DNA of 64,000 nucleotides from contig NC_081819.1 in NCBI RefSeq assembly GCF_030704535.1, positions 17,766,001 through 17,830,000 of the forward strand, given 5' to 3'. The notes under the pieces were generated by a model. That model had not been told where the DNA came from. It ran no database searches and worked only from the letters and a program-made list of their open reading frames with translations. Below are positions 57,041 to 64,000 of this stretch, piece after piece (position 1 is the first letter of the stretch; the number at the start of each line of letters is the position of its first letter). Origin of the DNA: Vitis vinifera. Lineage: Eukaryota > Streptophyta > Magnoliopsida > Vitales > Vitaceae. A program made the translations under genes and the position numbers.

Positions 57041-57856
57041 TCTACTGTTGTCGCCTCGCATATCCGGTGATCCACGTTGCTGCTAGAGGGATGGACACGT
57101 GATTCTCAACACACAAGGGGTTCTTGATTCAGCGATTACACCTGCAAAAGGCATCCGGACAGGGTGTCCGGACGCACCCTCCGATGGTTTTGTTAGCCAT
57201 GGTGAAAGAGAGATATATAAATCAGTTGGCCTTTTACTAGGTATCAAGAGGTTACCAGGGGATCCCCCCTTCTTCTTCATGCGAAGGCATATATATCCAG
57301 CTTCAGGGGTACTGTTCCTCTCATTAATGGTAAGGAGATCTTTTCTGTTGTGATGATGACAATAGGTGTTAGTAGGAGCACTATCATCCTACGAATGGCT
57401 GTCAGAGACCATGGTAGGTGATGCGGCTGTCAGAGATCGTGGGAAGCGATTATGCAGAATGATCGTGGGAAGTGACTTGCTGTCACTTCCTCTTGTCTTC
57501 TCATTCTGCAGGTGATGGGATGTGGGTCATGGCTGCTTGTTGTGGTTGCGTGTAAGACTCGCTTTACTTTAATTGACCATCCAGACGATTTATATCCGGA
57601 TGGATCATGCTGAATATCCGGATGTGTTGTGGAGACTATCCGGGTGTCTACGCTCTGCCAGCGTCGTTTGCTCTTCCTTGGATAGGAGAAGCTGAAACGT
57701 TGTTTGTCTTTCCTTGAGGGGTTCCGGATAGGATAGCCGCACCATGCATATCTTTAGGGGAATCCGGATGATGATGGTCCGGCTGATAACACGTGCCACG
57801 CGTCACCATGAGCCGCGTGCCACGTGTTTCCCAAGGGGAGGGATCCCTACATCTAC
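57041..57856. mobile_element. Solo LTR with 5-bp target duplication
   Basis: TCTAC at 57041-57045 is repeated exactly at 57852-57856. Between them lies an 806-bp block (57046-57851) that starts TGTTGTCGCCTCGC and ends GAGGGATCCCTACA, i.e. TG...CA as for an LTR. It is much richer in GC than its flanks, has no internal coding region and carries a TATATAAAT word at 57213-57221. The exact duplication and lack of a second LTR indicate recombination between two LTRs that removed the element body. The parent is probably a gypsy- or copia-type element; which one is not shown. Frames inside it are not genes. Confidence 0.85.
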
Positions 57857-57905
57857 ATGATTAAAAACACGTCCTATTTTTTCTTTCATTTACATCAATT
57901 ATCAT

Positions 57906-58105
57906 TTAAATTATCTAGAAAATAAATGAGATGTAAATTCCGACATTATAAGACCACCTCCCAAACTTAAGAACTAAAAACGATTGATGGGATGGGGGAG
58001 TTCCTTTAAATTATCTAAAAGTAGGAATAGATGAGAAAATAAATGAGATGTAGCCCCTTGAAGCAACCTCCCAAGAACTAAAAATGATTGATGGGATGGG
58101 GGAGT
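57906..58105. repeat. Imperfect tandem duplication of about 100 bp
   Basis: AAATAAATGAGATGTA, then ACCTCCCAA, then GATTGATGGGATGGGGGAG occur twice in the same order, the second copy with a small insertion and deletion. Confidence 0.75.
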
Positions 58106-58450
58106 GCAGGCATTTACCAAGCCGGGCAGCATTGACAACAAAAATCATATCCCACCATATTGCCAGCTCTAGACATTAAACAGTATCAGATGATCATAAA
58201 GATAGGATGTGAGGTGAGCCCCCTCTAATCCATGGCCCATGAACTCTCACAGGCTCTGATGGGTGAGGAGGACCTCTGTCCTATAACCCTAGAGACAGAG
58301 ATGCATATATCCGGAAACTCACATGCACCATCTCCCGAATGGTCCTATCCTCTATTTTTATGTCTAACTACTTCTTCACAGGCCTCTGATATTTGGATTC
58401 TTTTAAAAGTTGCAGTGCTTCAGAAAGGAAATTGTAAAAGAAGATAAAAC
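58106..58450. other. Intergenic, unassigned
   Basis: Contains a 71-codon plus frame (58232-58447, MAHELSQALMGEEDLC...) with fairly balanced codons but no recognisable family, no promoter and no splice partners. Probably chance or a decayed element. Confidence 0.2.
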
Positions 58451-58456
58451 CCCCTT

Positions 58457-59180
58457 TGATAACTATTTTTTAAAACTATCCTGAGAAACAGTTTTTGAAA
58501 ACTGTTTATGTCGTGTTTAATAACTATTTTCGAAAACAGTTTTAAAAAATAGTTTTTAAAAAACAGTTTTTAAAAATTATTTTATAATATTTTGTAAAAC
58601 AAAAGTTTATTTGAAAACCTGAAATATTTTTATTTTATTTTAAATATTTTAAAAATGTTTTTTATATTTAGTATACTATTTTTAATCATTCTTCGTGCTT
58701 ACATAATTATTTTCTAAAACCGTCCTAACAAAAAATAAAAATAATAGAAACCAATCAAAAAATATTTTCTGAAAATACATATTTTATGTTCTTAAGAACA
58801 TAAAACAAAAAAATAGTTTATGACTATCAAATAATGTTTTTTTTTGTTTTGTTTTTTTGTTTTAGGGAATAGAAATCTGTTTTGAAAATAATTACCAAAT
58901 AGATTCTTAATGTTTTGTAGAACAAAGTTTAGTTTGAAAATTTTATTTTTTATATTTAGTTCTTTATTTTTAATAATTCTACAATATTTGTATAATTATT
59001 TTTTAAAATAATTTTTAAAAAATCAATAAAAATAACTAAAAATAATTAAAAGATATTTTTCAAAAACATTCCATTTTCTGTTCTTAAGAATAAAAAACAT
59101 GAAACGGTTTCTTGTTATCAAACACATTTTCTAATAAAGAATATAAAACTATTTAAAAAAACGGTTCTCAAATAACTCCT
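58457..59180. mobile_element. Miniature elements, family C, two adjacent copies
   Basis: 58457-58905 and 58905-59180 both carry TTTGATAACTATTTT/ATTACCAAATAGATTCTTA ends, the words GAAAACAGTTTTTAAAAA, TTTTTAATAATTCTACAAT and ATAAAAATAACTAAAAATAA. The second seems a shortened copy of the first. Non-coding. Confidence 0.5.
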
Positions 59181-59514
59181 AATTTTTTTTTCTTCTATGA
59201 ATAGATTTGTTAAGTTAGGTAATGGTAAAATTTTGAAAAAACAATGGACCTCAACGGCTCATGGGTGTGTTCAAGTTTGGGTAGTCTGGGTTGTGGGGAT
59301 CACTACTGTCCCTTTCTACTATAATGGACTACAGCATTGTCTCTAGGTTTTGAATTTTGATTTAAAGAGTAGCATTACCTAATTCATGATAGGCTGATAG
59401 CATCCTCAAAATGATTCCCAAAAATAGAGTTTTAGAAGGTCTGATTTGGTCATATATGAAAACTAAATTGATATTTTAAGGATAGAAAAATCAAACAAAT
59501 TAAGGTTGTTTGAA

Positions 59515-59624
59515 GTTGGTGTGGTTTGATTTAGGCGGTAGGTTTGATGTAAATCAATTTAGGCATATAGTTGGTGTGGTTTGATTTAGGCGATCGACTC
59601 AATGTAAATCAATTTAGGCATAAA
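59515..59624. repeat. Tandem duplication, 55-bp unit, two copies
   Basis: GTTGGTGTGGTTTGATTTAG...AAATCAATTTAGGCATA occurs at 59515 and immediately again at 59570, with 6-7 differences. Confidence 0.9.
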
Positions 59625-59934
59625 GTCAAGCATATAATATGCATCGTGATAAATATAAAAGAACTCATTTTAAATAATTATAAATTACAAGATATACAAG
59701 TTTCAGAACGTTATTTTGATTTCATTTTTATCGATTATAAAACAAGAAAATTGAAAATCAAACTGAAAACCGATGAAATTGGTTTTTAAAATTTTCAAAC
59801 CAAATAAACTTTTATAATCGTTGGATTAAATTAAATCGGGTTTTTCAATTTTCAATTCTCACTTACACCCTTACCTAAAAATGTTGGTAAAGTCTAAATA
59901 TTACCAATTATATAATTACATTTCCATGACAATT

Positions 59935-59967
59935 TAATCTCTCTCTCTCACACACACACACACACTC
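59935..59967. repeat. (CT)n(CA)n microsatellite
   Basis: CTCTCTCTCT followed by about ten CA units. Confidence 0.85.
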
Positions 59968-59969
59968 CT

Positions 59970-61190
59970 CTCTTTGAAGTGAATTAGAGGAGATTGAACT
60001 TTTGTCCAAGTGACAGAGACTCCAGTGAATCATATGCTGTCATGCAGGCATGGGCCCATGGAGAGGGACATCTTTTTTTTTTCTCCATCCTTTTCCATTA
60101 AAGTGGGGCATGTGGAAAGGGGCCATCATTATGATTTTTCAAAGATGGGCATCATATTCCCTATGAAAATGACTATCTCCTAACCTTTCTCTTCTCTTTG
60201 GTCTCTATATGCATTCTTCCAACACCAAGACCAAGTTTTTATCATGTGGATTTGCATTGGAAGCCACCATATGGTAAAGACTAAGACTAATTCTTGATCC
60301 TTCTCAAGTGTGTCTTGCCTCTTGGTCTAGTTTAATTTTGCACCCCACTAGATTGTTGCTTTTTTACCAAATGATGAAACTTTCAAAGAGAATTATAATT
60401 CTTCTCCCAATAAAATCAATCATAAATGTTGTAATAAAAAATTAAGGATTAATTAAATATAATTATTTTTTATTGATTTTAAAATTTTTCAGATACCTCA
60501 TTCATTTTGAAGAAAGCGAGTGAAAACAACAAATGACAAAAGAATGAGAGATATTTGATAAAATTTCAAACAAATTTGATGAAATATATTTAATCAAAAT
60601 TTTATGAGACTGATAAAATTAACCCAAAAATTAATGTCAATTTCTCATTAATATCATACACCCATAAATTTCTATTTAACATTTATAGAAGAATTATTAT
60701 TTCATATATTACTTTATGTATTAAATATAACAAAAAATTATATTGATGAAGAAATAATATTTTTTTTCATGTATACAAATAATATTACATTGATATATAT
60801 ATATATATATATATAAAATAATATATATATATATATTTTAAATTTACGTATAAATAATTGAAATAATGAAAGATATTTATATATTTAACGGATTTTTTTT
60901 TTCTTCATAGTTCATTTCTTTCCGCCCATAGAGTCAGACTTTGAAACAAACAAACAAAATACAAAACAATAAATCACAAAAAATATAATTAAAAAAAGGA
61001 AATGGAGAAACAAACAGATGATATATTCCTTACTAAGCAAAGAGAGAGGCAGAGGTTGACTATTCTGAGGTTTGGTGTTGGGGAAGCGTGTGCGACCGGC
61101 TACCTCCACTTCCAAGTTCCAAGCACACTTTAGCGCTGGGATTCGAATCCTCAGAGTCACTCTCGAAACCCACTCTACTCTCGTCTCAGC
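59970..61190. other. Upstream region of the receptor kinase gene
   Basis: No gene. Contains a (TA)n run at 60790-60835 and a CATGGGCCCATG palindrome at about 60049-60060. The last 300 bases are probably promoter and leader of the downstream gene. Confidence 0.4.
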
Positions 61191-61295
61191 TTGTCCTCTC
61201 CTCCTAAATCCATTTTAAACCACCTAACACTCGTTTTTCTCACACAAACAGAGAAAAATACCAACTTTCCTCCTGTTTTTTCCCTCAGACCAAAC

Positions 61296-64000
61296 ATGGG
61301 TCTCTCTCTTTACCTCCTTTCTTTCATCCTCGCCTTGCATCTCAACTATCCACAAGCTCTTTCTTCAAATCCTGAGCTTAGAGTCCTCATGGCCATGAAA
61401 GCTTCACTGGATCCTGAGAACAGATTCCTTTCTTCTTGGACCAGTGACAATGACCCTTGCAGTGACTCTTTTGAAGGTGTGGCTTGCAATGAGTATGGCC
61501 ACGTTGTTAATATTTCTCTGCAGGGGAAGGGGCTGATGGGTCAGATACCAAAGGAGATTGCTGAGCTCAAGAGCTTGTCTGGGCTTTTCTTGCATTTCAA
61601 CTCTCTGTATGGGGAGATACCGAAGGAAATCTCAGCCTTGGCTGAGCTTTCTGATTTGTACCTGAATGTGAATAATCTCTCTGGGGTGATACACCCTGGG
61701 ATTGGGAATATGTCTAATCTTCAAGGTGGGTTGTGGATTTTAGTGGAAAATTCACTGCCTTAATTCTTGGATCTATGGTTTTTGGTGGAAATATTCAATC
61801 TTGGCTTTGGGTTATATAGTTTCTAGATAAATAAGGTATAATATTGTAAGTTAGAGAAATGTTTCCAGCTTATTTCATCTGGGCATATGGGTGGACAATA
61901 AAGCTCTAGCCTTGTTTATTACTGATATCACAAGATTATTTCATCCGGGGTTCTTTTATATGAACAAAGGGTGTCCAGTGAAGCTCTAAACTTGCTTGTT
62001 ACTGAATTTTTTTTTTCCCACACGTTTTCATCTGGGTTTTCTTCATTTGGGCTCCATGTTACCCACCATGCTAAATGGTTATGTCGCTTGCTTGGTTTTT
62101 ATTTGCCTCATGTTCAGTTCCCTATTTGCTTACATATTATGTTTTGAACTTTCTTTGTTTGTGTAGCAGTAATGACATCCTGGGTTAGATGCAAAGAAGA
62201 TTTGATTTTCTTTACAATTATTTTTTCAGTATCTTCCACCTTACCATCTGATTAAATTAAATTACTAGGAGAACTGTGTTAAAACTGAATAGTAGAGCCT
62301 TGATATGTTTTTTTTTTTTCTTTTTGTATGCAGTTTTACAGCTCTGTTACAACAAGTTAACTGGGGGCATACCTACACAGTTGGGGTCTCTGAAGAAGCT
62401 TAGTGTCCTAGCTCTGCAATCTAATGAATTGACTGGTGCTATTCCTGCGAGTTTGGGTGATCTGGAGATGTTAACTAGGTTGGATCTGAGCTTTAATAAC
62501 CTTTTTGGTCCTATTCCTGTAAAATTAGCAAATGCCCCTATGCTAGAGATTCTTGATATCAGAAACAACACCCTTTCAGGAAATGTTCCTCAAGGTAAGA
62601 TAGTTTATCTGATTTTCATTTGCTTATTTGTGTTATTATTGTTGATGTGTTGAATTTAGGTTAAAAGGGAAAAACCCCAATTTGATTCTGGTTTTCTTGT
62701 GTGTTAAATTGAAGCTCTGAAGAGACTGAATGATGGATTCCAATACAGAAACAATCCAAGCTTATGTGGAGATGGATTTTTAGCATTGGATGTTTGTAGT
62801 GCATCTGATCAATTAAATCCAAACAGACCTGAACCATTTGGGCCTAATGGTACTGATAAAAATGGCCTCCCAGAGTCTGCAAATTTGCAGCCTGATTGCA
62901 GTAAAACTCACTGTTCAACTCCATCAAAAACCTCACAAATTGCTATCGTTTGTGGAGTAATAGGAGTGATAGTTGCCTTGACAGTTTCTGGGCTTTTCGC
63001 ATTCTCATGGTACCGTCGCAGAAAACAAAAGATTGGAAGTGCTTTTGATGCTTCTGATAGTCGGCTTAGTACTGACCAGGTTAAGGAGGTTTACAGGAAG
63101 AGCGCCTCTCCCCTTATCAGTCTGGAATATTCCCATGGGTGGGACCCCTTAGGTCAAAGTGGAAACGGGTTCTCTCAGGAAGTTCCTGGGAGTGTTATGT
63201 TCAACTTAGAAGATGTGGAGTCTGCAACACAGTACTTCTCGGACTTGAATTTGTTGGGGAAGAGTAATTTCTCTGCAATCTACAAGGGAATTCTGAGAGA
63301 TGGGTCAGTTGTTGCAATTAAATGCATTGCCAAGATAAGCTGCAAGTCTGATGAAGCTGAGTTCTTGAAGGGACTAAAGACATTGGCCTCATTGAAGCAT
63401 GAAAATCTTGTTAGGTTGAGAGGTTTTTGCTGCTCCAAGGGCAGGGGAGAGTGTTTTCTCATCTATGATTTTGTTCCCAATGGAAACCTGTTGCAGTATC
63501 TTGATGTGACCGATAACAGTGGGAAGGTTCTTGAATGGTCCACCAGAATTTCTATCATCAATGGCATTGCCAAAGGTCAGTGGGTCATAGTCCCTTTTTA
63601 TCTTGTTGAATTCCTTAATTTGCAAATCCATAATGTGTTTTTAATCATTTAAATTTAATGTTTATCTGAATCTAAGAATCATTCAGGCTCAAAGAATCAA
63701 GTTTATGATGTTGTGAAAGAAGGATTTCATGGAAGCTCATTCCATGAATTTTTTACTTTCTCCATAAAAAACCTACTCGATCAATTATTTCAACACAAAC
63801 TTGCTTACAAACTTACCTCTAGCCTTGCAACAGAGCATGGAATTCTGTTGTTTTTGTTAGAATAACTTCATTGCTTGCCTTCTCTAAATTTGTTAATACT
63901 AAAATTTGATGTTTCTTCCTAACCAGGTATCGGGTATTTACATGGGAAGAAAGGAAACAAATGTGCTCTAGTTCACCAAAATATATCAGCTGAGAAAGTG
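61296..64000 (+). CDS. LRR receptor-like kinase, incomplete at the right edge
   Basis: A plasma-membrane receptor-like kinase. Exons seen: 61296-61725, 62334-62594, 62715-63575, 63927 onward to the window edge; junctions GT-AG, phases agree. Order: signal peptide (MGLSLYLLSFILALHL), N-terminal LRR cap with SSWTSDNDPC, about six LRRs (for example LVLQLCYNKLTGGIP-like, LALQSNELTGAIP, LDLSFNNLFGPIP), a Cys-containing juxtamembrane stretch, one membrane helix (IAIVCGVIGVIVALTVSGLF) and RRRK stop-transfer, then a kinase domain. The glycine loop is atypical (LLGKSNFSAIYKG), the lysine is present (VVAIKCIAK), and the catalytic loop reads LVHQNISAEKV, so the HRD aspartate is replaced. It probably signals as a pseudokinase. 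The ATG at 61296 is chosen over 61191 because the signal peptide starts there. Confidence 0.93.

Noticed and set aside
57099-57353. 84-codon frame inside the GC-rich block at 57 kb
   Set aside because: It lies wholly within the solo LTR and has no protein family features.
61130-61155. GGGATTCGAATCC resembling a tRNA T-arm box
   Set aside because: No A box, cloverleaf or acceptor stem around it; it lies upstream of the receptor kinase gene.

Overview
The window looks like nuclear DNA of a dicot flowering plant, most likely a grapevine (Vitis)-type genome. It is AT-rich, the genes have several GT-AG introns, some introns reach several kilobases, and miniature transposons and retrotransposon remnants fill the gaps. 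The species is an impression from overall style; no search was run.

Layout. 1-3.2 kb is intergenic with a miniature element. 3.3-13.3 kb (+) holds a VAP27-type ER membrane-contact protein in eight coding exons, one intron being 6.2 kb with a degenerate antisense gypsy element inside. 14.7-21.6 kb (-) holds three related copies of a tiny membrane-protein gene that resembles animal STMP1; the middle copy is broken, and a 1.39 kb non-autonomous hAT element with an exact 8-bp target duplication lies between copies two and three. 23.5 kb (+) is a single-exon hybrid proline-rich/8-cysteine protein. 25.0-26.3 kb (-) is a two-exon L-lactate dehydrogenase. 28.2-32.6 kb (-) is a nine-exon SKA1 kinetochore gene with an E2F-like site in its promoter. 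32.9-35.7 kb is dense in miniature elements. 36.5-37.0 kb (-) encodes an RGF/GLV/CLEL sulfated-peptide precursor. 38.6-39.2 kb is a GC-richer island with clustered G-box/ABRE motifs and no recognisable protein. 40.0-45.8 kb (-) is ATG8 with a 5'UTR intron and a 3.8 kb intron. 46-49 kb is AT-rich and includes a degenerate minisatellite. 49.2-52.6 kb (-) is ribosomal protein S13. 53-61 kb is intergenic: short tandem duplications, miniature elements and an 806-bp solo LTR with an exact 5-bp duplication. 61.3-64.0 kb (+) is the first part of an LRR receptor-like kinase whose catalytic HRD motif reads HQN; it runs off the window.

The genes do not form one pathway; each appears independently regulated, as is normal for a plant chromosome arm. 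The most unusual item is the STMP1-like micro-gene cluster. Exon boundaries were set by hand from splice signals, reading-frame phase and family resemblance, so a boundary could be off where two splice choices are close. Many intergenic stretches hold only AT-rich sequence and repeats.
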